Positions 45,875 through 56,162 are shown, counted from the first letter of the stretch. The stretch: DNA of 64,000 nt from an uncultured Sulfitobacter sp. (GCF_947502895.1 NZ_CANNBM010000003.1:248001-312000), one strand, 5' to 3'. The notes: generated by a model from the letters alone, not told the origin. Program-made: numbers and translations.

Positions 45875-47152
45875 ATGCGTACCCCATTGCTCTATCACCT
45901 CTACGTTGTGCTTGGCATGGCGCTGATACCGTTTGTTGCCCGCAGTACAACGGCCAAACTGCGCAAAGCCGGAATGCCCGCCCACCGCGCCCATGAACGG
46001 CTCGGCCACGCAACCCACGACCGCCCTCAAGGCACGTTGATCTGGTTTCATGCCGCCAGTGTAGGCGAAAGCCTGTCTGTACTGGCATTGATCACCCGCA
46101 TGGGTGCAGCCCTGCCAAATGCGCATTTCCTCATCACCTCTGGCACCGCCACCTCTGCCACACTGATCGCACAACGCATGCCGCCGCGCTGCATGCATCA
46201 ATTCGCCCCGCTGGATTCCGCAGGCCCGCTCAAACGGTTTCTGAAACACTGGCGACCCGATGCCGCCGTCTTTGTCGAAAGCGAGCTTTGGCCCCAAATG
46301 CTGCGCCGCACCCATGCCACCGGCGCCACAATGGCGCTGGTCAATGCCCGCCTGTCAGAGAAATCCGTTGCAGCCTGGGCCAAACGCCCCCGCCTTGCTG
46401 CCTACTTGCTAGAAGTATTTGATCTTATCCTGACCCAAAACGATGCCATGGCCGAAGCGATGGTGCGCATGCATGCCCCTGCCCCCCGCGTGGCGCGTGG
46501 CCAGAACCTCAAGTCTTTCGCAGGCCCGCTGCCCAGCGACGAAGACCTGATCTTCGAGGCGCGTGCCGTTTTGGGCCACCGCCCCGTTTGGGTCGCCGCC
46601 TCCACCCATGCAGGCGAAGAACAGATCGTTCTGGCAGCACATAAGCGGCTGCGCGAAACCCATCCCGATCTCCACTTGATCCTTGTGCCCCGCCACCCCG
46701 AACGTGGCGCAGAAGTGCTGCAACGCATCGCCGATGCGGGGCTGGAATATTCCCGCCGCAGCCGTGGCGAACTGCCCGGCGGTGCAGTCTATCTGGCCGA
46801 TACATTGGGCGAGCTTGGCAATTGGTTCGCGCTCAGCGATATCGTATTCCTCGGCGGCTCGCTGCTGCCCATTGGCGGGCATAACCCTTTCGAGGTGGCA
46901 CAATCGGGGTCCATGGTGCTGTCGGGCAACCATGTGTTCAACTTTGCCGAGACGTTTTCCGCAATGGAGGCAGCAGGCGCCGCGCGAATCGTGGCAGACG
47001 CGGATGATCTCGCCGCCCAGATCGACACCTTGCTGCGCGACCCGCAGGCACGCGCAAAGGCCGTCGCCGCCGCGCAGACCTTCGCCACCGCCGAAACTGC
47101 AAAACTCGATACAATTGCAACCTGCCTGATCAACGCGCTGAGGCTGTCATGA
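45875..47152 (+). CDS. waaA: 3-deoxy-D-manno-octulosonic acid transferase
   Basis: GT30 enzyme that adds Kdo to lipid A in the inner membrane. The 425-residue protein has an N-terminal anchor helix (LLYHLYVVLGMALIPFVA), the catalytic-glutamate segment WFHAASVGESLS, and the CMP-Kdo site region PRHPERGAEV and GGSLLPIGGHNPFEVA. It overlaps the next glycosyltransferase gene by ATGA, so the two act in one LPS-core operon. Confidence 0.93.
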   Translation: MRTPLLYHLYVVLGMALIPFVARSTTAKLRKAGMPAHRAHERLGHATHDRPQGTLIWFHAASVGESLSVLALITRMGAALPNAHFLITSGTATSATLIAQRMPPRCMHQFAPLDSAGPLKRFLKHWRPDAAVFVESELWPQMLRRTHATGATMALVNARLSEKSVAAWAKRPRLAAYLLEVFDLILTQNDAMAEAMVRMHAPAPRVARGQNLKSFAGPLPSDEDLIFEARAVLGHRPVWVAASTHAGEEQIVLAAHKRLRETHPDLHLILVPRHPERGAEVLQRIADAGLEYSRRSRGELPGGAVYLADTLGELGNWFALSDIVFLGGSLLPIGGHNPFEVAQSGSMVLSGNHVFNFAETFSAMEAAGAARIVADADDLAAQIDTLLRDPQARAKAVAAAQTFATAETAKLDTIATCLINALRLS

Positions 47153-48183
47153 CCGATTTTTCCAACATTCAGGTGATTGCGCCAAATTTCAAACGCCGTC
47201 TGTCTGGGGTCACAGCCACCATCGTAAGGCTTGTCCCTGTTCAGGCCCGCGACATCGGTATCGTGGCCACCGGCCCCGTGATGCCACCCCATGTCCCGCA
47301 AATTCCCCTGCGTGCATTAATCACCATGCCGCGCCACCCTACCCGTGTCTGGCATGCGCGCCGGAATGTTGAAATGATCGGCGGACTGGCCCTGAAATAC
47401 CTGTTGGGCAAACGGCTCAAGCTGGTGTTCACCTCCGCCTCCCAGCGCAAACAGACAGGCCTCACCCGCTGGCTGATCCGCCGCATGGATGCTGTTGTAG
47501 CGACCTCCGAAAAAACCGCCAGCTATCTGGAAAACCCCGCAAAAGTCATCATGCACGGCATTGATCTGGAGGGGTACTCCCCGCCAGCAGATCGCGCCGC
47601 TCTGCGCACAAAACTCGGGCTGCCGGCAGACGGCCTGCTGATCGGTTGCTACGGGCGCATCCGCCGCTCCAAAGGCACAGATCTGTTTTATGCTGCCATG
47701 GCGGGTGTCAACAAATGCTTCCCCGCCCACGCCCTCATCATGGGCCGCGCGGTTCAAAAGGACCAAAAGTTCCTGCAATGGATCAAGGACGGCGTGGCCG
47801 AAACCGACTTTGCAGAACGCTTCCATTTCCTGCCCGAAGTGCCGGTCGAAAATATGGCCGACTGGTACCGTGTCCTTGATCTCTATGTAGCACCCCAACG
47901 CTCCGAGGGCTTCGGCCTCACCCCGATCGAGGCCATGGCCTGCGGTGTCCCCGTCGTCGCCACCCGCGTCGGCGCGTTCGAGCAGATCGTCACACCGGAT
48001 ACAGGTATGCTCGTCGACCCCGACGACTCCGCCAAACTGATGGACGCAATATGCGAAGCCTTCGAGCCACCCCACCCAATCGAACAATGGGCCAAAAACG
48101 CCCGGCCCCATGTAACTGAACACTTTTCGATAGAACGCGAGGCCCAAAGCCTCATAGATCTCTACCGCAAACTGCTCGACTAA
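47149..48183 (+). CDS. GT4-type glycosyltransferase, probably LPS core
   Basis: A 344-residue glycosyltransferase with the opening IQVIAPNFKRRLSGVTATIV, closely like the rhizobial LPS-core mannosyltransferases LpsB/LpcC. The C-terminal donor-binding motif APQRSEGFGLTPIEAMACG (E-x7-E) is present. The overlap with waaA supports a role right after Kdo transfer. Which sugar it adds cannot be read from the sequence. Confidence 0.88.
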   Translation: MTDFSNIQVIAPNFKRRLSGVTATIVRLVPVQARDIGIVATGPVMPPHVPQIPLRALITMPRHPTRVWHARRNVEMIGGLALKYLLGKRLKLVFTSASQRKQTGLTRWLIRRMDAVVATSEKTASYLENPAKVIMHGIDLEGYSPPADRAALRTKLGLPADGLLIGCYGRIRRSKGTDLFYAAMAGVNKCFPAHALIMGRAVQKDQKFLQWIKDGVAETDFAERFHFLPEVPVENMADWYRVLDLYVAPQRSEGFGLTPIEAMACGVPVVATRVGAFEQIVTPDTGMLVDPDDSAKLMDAICEAFEPPHPIEQWAKNARPHVTEHFSIEREAQSLIDLYRKLLD

Positions 48184-48240
48184 CCCCACACCAACACAAG
48201 CGAAAAGGGCAGCGCATCATGCACCACCCTCTCCAACCGG

Positions 48241-48269
48241 CTTCTTTATTTTTCCTATAAACTCAATCC
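48241..48269 (+). repeat. 29-bp dispersed repeat, copy C
   Basis: CTTCTTTATTTTTCC followed by TATAAACTCAATCC, in the 132-base convergent gap between the LPS glycosyltransferase and an amidohydrolase. No strong hairpin is adjacent here, so it does not always act with a terminator stem. Confidence 0.8.
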
Positions 48270-48315
48270 TGCAAGCACCAAACAGCGCAGCAGTTGCAAG
48301 TTCAGGACCATCCCG

Positions 48316-49479
48316 TCAGCCCGCAGGCATCCGCTGTTCCACAATCCCGGCCCACCAGCTGCATCCCGCAGGAATCACATCGTCGTTAAAGTTATACAAC
48401 GGGTGATGCACCATCGCCGTGTCGCCATTGCCTACAAGGATATAGGCCCCCGGACGCGCCTCCAGCATAAAGGCGAAATCCTCGCCCCCCATCACCAAAG
48501 GTGCCTCGGCACAATCACCAGAAACCGAGCGCGCGACTTCGGCGGCAAATTCCGTCTGCTCTTCGTGGTTAACCATCACAGGGTAGTTGCGGTGATACGT
48601 CACCCGCGCCACCGCCCCCATCGCTGCGGCAATGCCGCTGCAAATCTCGTTCACCCGCTTGTCTGCCAGATCACGCAGCTCCAGCGACATCGTCCGCACA
48701 GTGCCCTTCAGATGCACCTTTTGCGGGATCACATTATATGCGTTGGAAGATGTCTCGAACGAGGTGATCGACACCACGATATTGCCCACTGGATCGGCAT
48801 TACGGCTCACTATGGTCTGCAAGGCTGTCACAATCTGGCTGGCGATCACAGTGGTATCGACGGTCTCGTTGGGCTTGGCCGCATGGCCGCCCAATCCCTC
48901 GATCTCGATGTCCAGCAGGTCTGTCGCGGCAAAAAACGGGCCGGGGCGGATGGCAAAGCTGCCCTCGGACATGCCGGGCCAATTGTGCATGCCGTAGACT
49001 TCCTGAATGCCCCAACGGTCCATCATCCCGTCATCACACATCTCTTTGCCGCCGCCGCCGCCTTCTTCGGCGGGCTGGAAAATCACCACAGCCGTGCCGT
49101 CAAAATTTCGCGTCTCCGCCAGATACTGCGCAGCCCCCAGCAGCATGGCCGTGTGCCCGTCATGGCCGCAGGCATGCATCGCACCATCGGTCTTGGAGGC
49201 ATATTCCACCCCTGTTTCCTCATGGATCGGCAGCGCATCCATATCCGCGCGCAGCCCCACGACCTTGCCAGAGGCCACGCTGCCCCCCTTGATCACCCCC
49301 ACAACACCGGTACGGCCAATCCCCTCGACCACTTCGTCACAGCCGAACGAGCGCAGCTTTTCAGCTACAGTGGCAGAGGTGCGGTGCGTCTCGAACAAGA
49401 TCTCGGGGTGTTCATGCAGGTCGCGCCGCCATGCGGTGATATCGCTGTGCAATTCGGCAAATCGGTTCTTTACGGGCAT
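48316..49479 (-). CDS. M20-family amidohydrolase, paralogue 1
   Basis: A 387-residue metal-dependent amidohydrolase of the hippurate hydrolase/IAA-amino-acid hydrolase group. Metal-site motifs HACGHDGHT, QPAEEGGGG and GGEDFAF are intact, with GLGGHAAKPNETVD in the lid domain. It is clearly a tandem duplicate of the next gene. With the adjacent peptide-type ABC transporter it probably cleaves imported N-acyl amino acids or small peptides. Confidence 0.9.
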   Translation of the reverse strand: MPVKNRFAELHSDITAWRRDLHEHPEILFETHRTSATVAEKLRSFGCDEVVEGIGRTGVVGVIKGGSVASGKVVGLRADMDALPIHEETGVEYASKTDGAMHACGHDGHTAMLLGAAQYLAETRNFDGTAVVIFQPAEEGGGGGKEMCDDGMMDRWGIQEVYGMHNWPGMSEGSFAIRPGPFFAATDLLDIEIEGLGGHAAKPNETVDTTVIASQIVTALQTIVSRNADPVGNIVVSITSFETSSNAYNVIPQKVHLKGTVRTMSLELRDLADKRVNEICSGIAAAMGAVARVTYHRNYPVMVNHEEQTEFAAEVARSVSGDCAEAPLVMGGEDFAFMLEARPGAYILVGNGDTAMVHHPLYNFNDDVIPAGCSWWAGIVEQRMPAG

Positions 49480-49547
49480 TGTCGTTCCTTCAAAAGCAAC
49501 ATTTATAACAGGGATTTAGGGCATTGCCTGCCAATATCCAAGCGGCA

Positions 49548-50714
49548 TTACGCGGTGGGCATCCGCCGCTCGACCACTTCGGCAAACCACGAACATCCCG
49601 CAGGGATCGCGTCGTCGTTGAAATTATACTCGGGGTGATGAACGGTCGCACCGGCGCCATTGCCCAGCATGATATAGGCACCAGGGCGCTCTTCGAGCAT
49701 GTAGGAAAAATCCTCACCTGCCATTATGGGCGGTGTGGCGCGATCAACACCGGGGCTGACCACCTCGGCGGCATCGGCTGCATAGACTGTCTCGTCCGCG
49801 TGGTTGACGGTTACGGGATAGCCGCGATCATAATCCACCTTCGCCACACACCCATGGGCACGGGCCGTCAGATCAACGATTTCTTCCAGCCGTTTTTGCG
49901 CCAGATCGCGCACAGTCTTGTCCAATGTGCGCACCGTACCACGCATGGTCACACGGTGCGGAATGATGTTGAACGCCTCACTGTCCGACCGCAGCACACA
50001 GACCGACACAACAACCTGCGCCAACGGGTCCACATTGCGCGATGCAATCGACTGCAAGGCGACGATCACATGGGCAGCTGCCAGATTGGGGTCAATCGCC
50101 TCATGCGGGGCCGCCGCATGGCCGCCCTGCCCTGTAATGATGATCTCGAATTCATCCGTGGCCGCAAGCAGCGCGCCCTCGCGGATGTGAAAGCTGCCCA
50201 CCTCCGCACCAGGCATATTGTGCAGCCCGTAGACCTCGTCGATGCTCCAACGCTCCATCAGGCCGTCCTTGCACATTTCAAGACCGCCACCCCCGCCCTC
50301 TTCGGCGGGTTGAAAGATCAGCACAACGCGCCCGTCAAAATTGCGCGTCTCTGCCAGATATTGCGCCGCGCCCAGCAGGATCGCCGTATGCCCGTCATGG
50401 CCGCAGGCGTGCATCTTGCCGGGGTTCTTGGAGGCATACTCCAGCCCCGTCGCCTCCTCAATCGGCAGAGCATCCATATCAGCACGCAGACCTACGGTGC
50501 GCCCCGATGTATTTGTCCGCCCCTCGATCACGGCAACAACACCCGTCTGGCCGATACCCGTCGTAATATCCGTGATGCCAAAACCGCGCAGCTTGTCTTC
50601 TACGAATTTCGCCGTCTCATGCACGTCGAATTGCAGCTCGGGATATTGATGCAGGTGCCGCCGCCATCCGGTGATCTCGGGATGCATTTCGGCAAAACGG
50701 TTTTTGATCGGCAT
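49548..50714 (-). CDS. M20-family amidohydrolase, paralogue 2
   Basis: A 388-residue amidohydrolase with the same motifs as its neighbour (HACGHDGHT, QPAEEGGGG, AGEDFSY) and a start MPIKNRFAEMHPEITGWRR nearly equal to that of paralogue 1. The clearest differences are in the lid domain, which shapes substrate choice. The 68-base gap to paralogue 1 contains nothing notable. Confidence 0.9.
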   Translation of the reverse strand: MPIKNRFAEMHPEITGWRRHLHQYPELQFDVHETAKFVEDKLRGFGITDITTGIGQTGVVAVIEGRTNTSGRTVGLRADMDALPIEEATGLEYASKNPGKMHACGHDGHTAILLGAAQYLAETRNFDGRVVLIFQPAEEGGGGGLEMCKDGLMERWSIDEVYGLHNMPGAEVGSFHIREGALLAATDEFEIIITGQGGHAAAPHEAIDPNLAAAHVIVALQSIASRNVDPLAQVVVSVCVLRSDSEAFNIIPHRVTMRGTVRTLDKTVRDLAQKRLEEIVDLTARAHGCVAKVDYDRGYPVTVNHADETVYAADAAEVVSPGVDRATPPIMAGEDFSYMLEERPGAYIMLGNGAGATVHHPEYNFNDDAIPAGCSWFAEVVERRMPTA

Positions 50715-50726
50715 TTATTCCATTCC

Positions 50727-52073
50727 CTATACGTTCGGTCCGGGGACCATTTCTGTTCCATCGGCAAATCGGCCCAGTCGAAAGCGCGACAGGTCATAAC
50801 CCGCACCGCGCCCTGCCGCCATATCCGCCAGCACACGGCCCATCGCAGGACCGATGCCAAAGCCATGCCCGCTCATCCCTGTGCCAATAATCAAGCCGTC
50901 GATGGGCGCGTAATCTACCACAGGCACGATGTCGGGCATGGTATCTATCATCCCCGCCCACGCAGCCTTGATCCTGACCCGTCCCAACTGCGGGAACATA
51001 GCGGCAAAATCGCGCGCCAGTTTAGCAATCCGCTGGGGGCTTGGCTTGGGGTCCAGCACGCGCATCCGCTCAAACGGGGTAACATCATCGGCCTGCCAGC
51101 GCCGCGCAGTTCCCCACGCATCGGGATAGTCTTTGGGCGCGGCAGGATACAGCATGCAGCCCAGCGGATCAGCCTTCAACTGGTTGAGGTATTTCGGAAA
51201 CGCCCGAAACGCATCAGGCCCGACATACAGATCAGGCGCACCCGAAGGAGCCAGCGTATAGCCCCCGTCACTGCGCCGCCGAAAGGCCAGACGCTTGGCC
51301 GATCCCGCCGCTTGGCCCACATCCGCCACAGGCTCGGTCGCGGCGACCTGACTGCGCACGGACAACTGCGGCATCGCCACGCCATGATTGCGCAAGAACA
51401 GCGCCGACCACGCCCCGCCCGCCAGCACCACACGCGGCGCGGCAATGCGCCCCTTTTCGGTCACAACACCTGCAACTTTGCCATCCGTAATATCCAGACA
51501 GCGCACCGCGCAATGCTCGATAATCTGCACACCCGCACGCTCGGCAATTTCTGCCATGGCTGGCACCGCCACCCAAGGCTCTGCGCGATAATCGCTGGCG
51601 GTATGCAGCGCGCCCAAGGGCGCATCCGTCAGACCGGGATACATCACGGCAATCTCGGCTTGGCTCAGCATCCGGCTGTTGACGCCGTTGGCGGCGGCAT
51701 GGGGCAACCATCGCTCGAAACTCTCCAGCTTGGCGGGGGTCTGGGCCAGATAGGTTACACCCGCTTGGGTCAGGCCAATCTCTTCGTTGGTCTCGCGTGA
51801 CAACTCCTGCCAAAGGCGCTGCGCCTCTGCCATAATGGGCATCTCCGCAGGGTCGCGCCCCTGTTGGCGTATCCAGCCCCAATTGCGGCTTGATTGCTCT
51901 GCTGCGACCAGCCCTTTTTCCAGCACCACCACACGCGCACCACCACGCGCGGCATAAAGCCCAGTACAAATACCAATGATCCCGCCGCCTATCACCACCA
52001 GATCAGCGGCCTCGGGCAGCACGCTTTGATAACGTGGCGCTTGGGCGACGCTGATGGGAAATCCGCGGCTCAT
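50727..52073 (-). CDS. FAD-dependent oxidoreductase (D-amino-acid dehydrogenase/oxidase-like)
   Basis: A 448-residue DAO-fold flavoprotein with the dinucleotide loop VVIGGGIIGICTGLYAARGG near residue 25 and a C-terminal GLIIGTGMSGHGFGIGP that closes over FAD. It resembles enzymes that oxidise D-amino acids, sarcosine or other secondary amines. I take the second of two adjacent ATG codons (52073), five bases after GAGG. Its neighbours suggest oxidation of amino acids released by the amidohydrolases. Confidence 0.87.
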   Translation of the reverse strand: MSRGFPISVAQAPRYQSVLPEAADLVVIGGGIIGICTGLYAARGGARVVVLEKGLVAAEQSSRNWGWIRQQGRDPAEMPIMAEAQRLWQELSRETNEEIGLTQAGVTYLAQTPAKLESFERWLPHAAANGVNSRMLSQAEIAVMYPGLTDAPLGALHTASDYRAEPWVAVPAMAEIAERAGVQIIEHCAVRCLDITDGKVAGVVTEKGRIAAPRVVLAGGAWSALFLRNHGVAMPQLSVRSQVAATEPVADVGQAAGSAKRLAFRRRSDGGYTLAPSGAPDLYVGPDAFRAFPKYLNQLKADPLGCMLYPAAPKDYPDAWGTARRWQADDVTPFERMRVLDPKPSPQRIAKLARDFAAMFPQLGRVRIKAAWAGMIDTMPDIVPVVDYAPIDGLIIGTGMSGHGFGIGPAMGRVLADMAAGRGAGYDLSRFRLGRFADGTEMVPGPNV

Positions 52074-52101
52074 CATAGCCTCGATGCTCGCAGTACAGTC
52101 C

Positions 52102-53265
52102 TCACAAAGACAGGCGCTCCACCAGTTTTCGCATGAAATCATGGCCGGCGTTGAACTGCGATATCTCAATGAACTCGTTAGGCTGGTGCGCCTGTGCAAT
52201 ACTGCCCGGACCACAGATCACGGCGCTGTACCCCGCATCCTGAAACTGCCCCGCCTCGGTGCCATAGCTGACCTTGTGGCTTGCATTGTCGCCTGTGATC
52301 TGGCGCACCAGCGTTTCTGCCTCGCCGTCCTGCTCGGGCTGCAAGGGCGGCACATCGAACTTGGGCGTAATCTCGATCCGCGTATCAGCCACTACCGATT
52401 GCATCGCTGCTTCAACCTCACGCACTTTCTCCAGATAGGCGATCTTCCACTTTTCCTTGTCCTCCCCCGGGACCACGCGGAAATCCATGCCGAAAATGCA
52501 ATCCTTGGCGGTGATGTTATGGGCGGTTCCACCCTCGATCATGCCCACATGCACCGTGGTAAAGGGCGGATCGAACATTGCGGCCACGTCTGTGGGCTTG
52601 GCGGCCATGTTCAGCGTGTTCTGCTCGTTGGCCCATTCAATCAACTTGGCCCCCGCCATGATCGCATTGACACCCGTGTGCAGCAGCGAGGAATGGACCT
52701 CGTACCCGATAACATGGGTGTGAAAGCCGCTGCCGCCCTTGTGACCAGTCACCGCCTGCATATCCGACGGCTCGCCCACGATAACGGCACTGCCTTTCGG
52801 CACCACACCCTGCATCGCAGCAATCATCGGTGGTGCACCGGTGCAGCCTACTTCCTCGTCAAAGCTCAGCGCGATCTGCAAGGGGCGTTTCACACCCGCA
52901 TAATGCGCCTCCACCAGCGCCCAAAGCGCCAGCGCGTCAAAGCCTTTCATATCACAGGTGCCGCGCCCGTAGTATTTGCCGTCTTTCTCGACCACCTCGT
53001 AAGGGTCGGTGTCCCACGGCTGGCCGTCCACGGGCACCACATCCGTATGGCCTGACAGCACAATCGCGCCTTCCACCTCTGGCCCGACATGGGCAAAGAG
53101 CGCATGCTTGGGCTGGTCGGGATCGACATAGCGGTGCGCGGCAATGCCGTGGCTGTTCAGATATTCCTCAACCCAGTCGATCAGCGGTATGTTGGTATCC
53201 CGCGACACAGTGGGAAAGCTGATGAGTTTGGTCATCAATTCCAGCGGGGTCATTCGGTCGGTCAC
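52102..53265 (-). CDS. argE: Acetylornithine deacetylase-like M20 peptidase
   Basis: A 387-residue M20 deacetylase with LSGHTDVVPVDGQPWDTDP, GRGTCDMKGFDAL and FDEEVGCTGAPPM, a pattern typical of ArgE. The GTG at 53265 is chosen because AGGAGG lies nine bases upstream and it overlaps the SDR stop as GTGA; an ATG four codons later has no site. In this locus it may act on imported acylated amino acids instead of, or besides, arginine synthesis. Confidence 0.85.
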   Translation of the reverse strand: MTDRMTPLELMTKLISFPTVSRDTNIPLIDWVEEYLNSHGIAAHRYVDPDQPKHALFAHVGPEVEGAIVLSGHTDVVPVDGQPWDTDPYEVVEKDGKYYGRGTCDMKGFDALALWALVEAHYAGVKRPLQIALSFDEEVGCTGAPPMIAAMQGVVPKGSAVIVGEPSDMQAVTGHKGGSGFHTHVIGYEVHSSLLHTGVNAIMAGAKLIEWANEQNTLNMAAKPTDVAAMFDPPFTTVHVGMIEGGTAHNITAKDCIFGMDFRVVPGEDKEKWKIAYLEKVREVEAAMQSVVADTRIEITPKFDVPPLQPEQDGEAETLVRQITGDNASHKVSYGTEAGQFQDAGYSAVICGPGSIAQAHQPNEFIEISQFNAGHDFMRKLVERLSL

Positions 53266-53972
53266 AGTCGGTATCCTCCTGAAACGGTGAGAACTTCACC
53301 GGTAATGGCGCGTGCTTTGTCGCTTGCCAGAAATGAAACGGCATCGGCAATATCTGATGGCTCGGCCAGTTGGCCAAGGGCCGTCATGTCCAAAAACGCT
53401 TGGGTCAGGGCCGCATCGCGGGGCGCTTCGGGGATGTTCACCGCCCCTGGCGCTACCGCATTTACCCGAATACCGCACGGCCCCAACTCCTTGGCCATCG
53501 CGCGGGTCCACAGATCAAGCGCTGCCTTGCTGGCCCCGTACATAGCCGCCCCTTTCGGTGGCAACACAGCGTTGACCGAGGATATCCCGATCACGCAGGC
53601 ACCGCGCCCCAGATGTGGCAATGCCGCCGCCAACACCCCATGCGGGGCAAGCACGTTCACGTCGAAATTGGCGCGCAAAGCATCATGGTCAAAGCTGTCC
53701 ACTGGCGAGCCTGCGATGATGCCCGCGTTGTTCACTATCAGATCAAGACGGCCATACCGCGCAATAACAGCATTGATGATGCGCTCATAGCTTTGCGGAT
53801 CGCGCAGATCAGCCTCGATCGCCATCATACCATCCGATAGCGCCTCGGGCGTGGTTGTTCGATGCGTAATCGCTACATCGTAGTCGGCAGACAGTGATGC
53901 TGCAATCGCGCGCCCGATGCCGCGCGCAGCACCCGTCACAAGAGCAACTTTTCTGGACGCGCTTTGCGTCAC
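53262..53972 (-). CDS. Short-chain dehydrogenase/reductase
   Basis: A 236-residue SDR with the NAD(P) loop VTGAARGIGRAIA, NNAG and the catalytic YGASK with an upstream serine (IGISSVNAV). It begins with GTG two bases after the ABC ATPase stop region and overlaps argE by four bases, so it is part of the same transport/catabolism operon. The substrate is unknown. Confidence 0.87.
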   Translation of the reverse strand: MTQSASRKVALVTGAARGIGRAIAASLSADYDVAITHRTTTPEALSDGMMAIEADLRDPQSYERIINAVIARYGRLDLIVNNAGIIAGSPVDSFDHDALRANFDVNVLAPHGVLAAALPHLGRGACVIGISSVNAVLPPKGAAMYGASKAALDLWTRAMAKELGPCGIRVNAVAPGAVNIPEAPRDAALTQAFLDMTALGQLAEPSDIADAVSFLASDKARAITGEVLTVSGGYRL

Positions 53973-53974
53973 GC

Positions 53975-55810
53975 CTAGTACCCGCTGTCGGTAATCAACA
54001 CTTTATGCCCTTTGCCCAAATCGCGATAAACGCTTGGCTCAGCCACATAGCTGATGGGGTGGATCGGTGACGGGATGGGTTTGAAGTTCAAATCCTTCTC
54101 CGCCTTGCGCTTGCGCGGATCGGCAATCGGCACAGCCTTCATCAAGGCTTGGGTGTAAGGGTGCGCGGGGTTCTCGAACACCTCGCGGCGCGGCCCCAGC
54201 TCCACGATGCGGCCCAGATACATGACGCCGACATAATGGCTCACCCGCTCCACCACAGCCATATCGTGGCTGATAAACAGAAAGCTAAGCTCCATCTCGG
54301 CCTGCAATTCCATCATCAGGTTCAGCACCTGCGCCTGCACCGACACATCCAGCGCGCTCACCGCTTCGTCCGCGATGATCAGCTTGGGGTTCAGCGCAAG
54401 CGCGCGCGCAATCGCCACACGCTGACGCTGCCCGCCAGACAGCTCATGCGGGAAGCGGCGCATAAAGCTACGCGGCAACTCCACACGGTCAAACAGCATC
54501 TCGACCCGCTCGGCCACAGCAGCGCCTTTGAGCGTCTGGTAGTTGTGGATAGGCTCGGCCACCTGATCCGACAGGTTCATCTGCGGGTTGAGGGAGGCAA
54601 AGGGATCTTGAAAGATCATCTGCATGTCCAGACGTGCCGTCCGCAGATCTTGGGTGTTCAGCGCCATGATATCTTTGCCGCCGACATTCACTTCACCGCT
54701 CATTGGCTCTACCAAGCGCAAGATGGAGCGCCCTGCCGTGGATTTGCCGCAACCACTCTCGCCAACAAGGCTAAGCGTTTGGCCCTTGTTGATGGTAAAC
54801 GACAAATCTTCCACGGCATGAACATTGGCCACAGTACGGCGCAGCAAGCCGCCCGTAACGGCAAAACGCGTGGTCAGGTGGTTGACCGTCAACAGAACCT
54901 CTTCTGTGCCTTTGATCGGCACAATGGGCTTGTCCTCGCTGCCCAGCAGCTTCATCGGTTCGGGATAGTCCTTGCCCGTCATCTCACCCAGTTTCGGCAC
55001 GGCGGCCAGCAGCGCCTTGGTATAGGGGTGCTGCGGATTCTCGAAGATTTCCTCAACCGTGCCTTCTTCTACTTTGTTACCGCGGAACATAACGACCACA
55101 CGGTCCGCCATCTGTGCCACCACAGCCATGTCATGCGTGATGAACATCACCGCCGTGCCTGTCTCACGCTTGAGACGGTCCATCAGCGCCAGAATTTCAG
55201 CCTGAATAGTCACGTCCAGCGCCGTTGTCGGCTCGTCCGCGATCAGCAGACGCGGCTCACAGGCCAGCGCCATGGCAATCACCACACGCTGGCGCATCCC
55301 GCCGGACAATTCGTGCGGGTATTGCGTCAGGCGCTTTTTCGGCTCTGGAATACGCACCTGCGTCATCAGTTCCAGCGCACGCGCCTCGGCATCGGCCTTG
55401 CTCATGTTTTTGTGCAGGCGCAACCCTTCGGTCAGCTGCTTGCCGACGGTGAACACAGGGTTCAACGCCGTCATCGGCTCCTGAAAGATCATCCCGATCT
55501 CGTTGCCGCGGATGCCGCGCATATCGTCTTGGGTTGTGTCAGCCAGATCAATTGCCGCAGCCCCCTGCCCGCGATCAAACATCAGCTTGCCTGCCGCAAT
55601 CTCGCCGCCACCAAATTCCACCAATCGCATCAGCGACAACGACGACACCGACTTGCCCGAGCCTGATTCCCCGACCACGCAGACTGTCTCTCCGGGGTGG
55701 ATGTTGAACGATACATCCTCGACCCCCACAACGGGGCCGTCTTTTGTCTGAAATTCAACGCGCAGGCCATCAATACGGGCAATGGGCGCTTTGGTGGAAT
55801 GATCAAGCAT
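53975..55810 (-). CDS. Fused oligopeptide-type ABC transporter ATP-binding protein (DppD-DppF)
   Basis: A 611-residue protein holding two complete ATPases. First half: Walker A GESGSGKS, signature LSGGMRQRV; second half: GESGCGKST, signature LSGGQRQRV, each with a Walker B aspartate and the C-terminal oligopeptide extension (FENPQHPYTKALL and FENPAHPYTQALM). It powers the binding protein and permeases encoded divergently at 56163-60031, although it is on the opposite strand with the enzymes. Confidence 0.93.
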   Translation of the reverse strand: MLDHSTKAPIARIDGLRVEFQTKDGPVVGVEDVSFNIHPGETVCVVGESGSGKSVSSLSLMRLVEFGGGEIAAGKLMFDRGQGAAAIDLADTTQDDMRGIRGNEIGMIFQEPMTALNPVFTVGKQLTEGLRLHKNMSKADAEARALELMTQVRIPEPKKRLTQYPHELSGGMRQRVVIAMALACEPRLLIADEPTTALDVTIQAEILALMDRLKRETGTAVMFITHDMAVVAQMADRVVVMFRGNKVEEGTVEEIFENPQHPYTKALLAAVPKLGEMTGKDYPEPMKLLGSEDKPIVPIKGTEEVLLTVNHLTTRFAVTGGLLRRTVANVHAVEDLSFTINKGQTLSLVGESGCGKSTAGRSILRLVEPMSGEVNVGGKDIMALNTQDLRTARLDMQMIFQDPFASLNPQMNLSDQVAEPIHNYQTLKGAAVAERVEMLFDRVELPRSFMRRFPHELSGGQRQRVAIARALALNPKLIIADEAVSALDVSVQAQVLNLMMELQAEMELSFLFISHDMAVVERVSHYVGVMYLGRIVELGPRREVFENPAHPYTQALMKAVPIADPRKRKAEKDLNFKPIPSPIHPISYVAEPSVYRDLGKGHKVLITDSGY

Positions 55811-56162
55811 GACGGTCCTTTCAGGTGCCAGCCTACCACCGCATGGCAGGCTCAGACGTCAGGCTATGCGCAAGCATCAGCCGCGTCAAACGCTGACCGA
55901 TGCCCGATGTCACAGCACACCCCGATAAAAAGTACAGCGGGTGAATTTTCAGCACAAAACTAGGCTCAACAGGCTTGCATTTCCCCAGAAACCTGTTTCG
56001 ATAAGGACATGCGCTTTGGGGGTGCGGATAGGCTGTCTGATGTATGCAACCACGCGTTGAAACGGTGGGCGACATTTCCGAAATCCCGAAACGACAAAAG
56101 AGGCTGGGCACAGCCCAACCCAACACGTGGCACCGCAAAGTGTGTCCAACAAGGAGTATGAT
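55811..56162. promoter_or_regulatory. Divergent regulatory region of the transport locus
   Basis: 352 bases without a gene between the divergently read ATPase and binding protein. It must contain both promoters. A possible plus-strand promoter is TTGCAT-17-TCGATA near 55975-56005. A hairpin TGGGC-ACA-GCCCA lies at 56105-56117, and the ribosome site AAGGAG at 56151-56156 serves the binding protein. Nothing else is evident. Confidence 0.35.

Noticed and set aside
49524..51800. A 758-codon open frame on the plus strand
   Set aside because: It runs antisense to two M20 amidohydrolases and part of the FAD oxidoreductase, which have intact motifs; the translation is rich in His/Arg without any domain, as expected of a shadow frame in GC-rich DNA.
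54149..55666. A 505-codon plus-strand frame
   Set aside because: Antisense to the fused ABC ATPase with two complete sets of Walker motifs.
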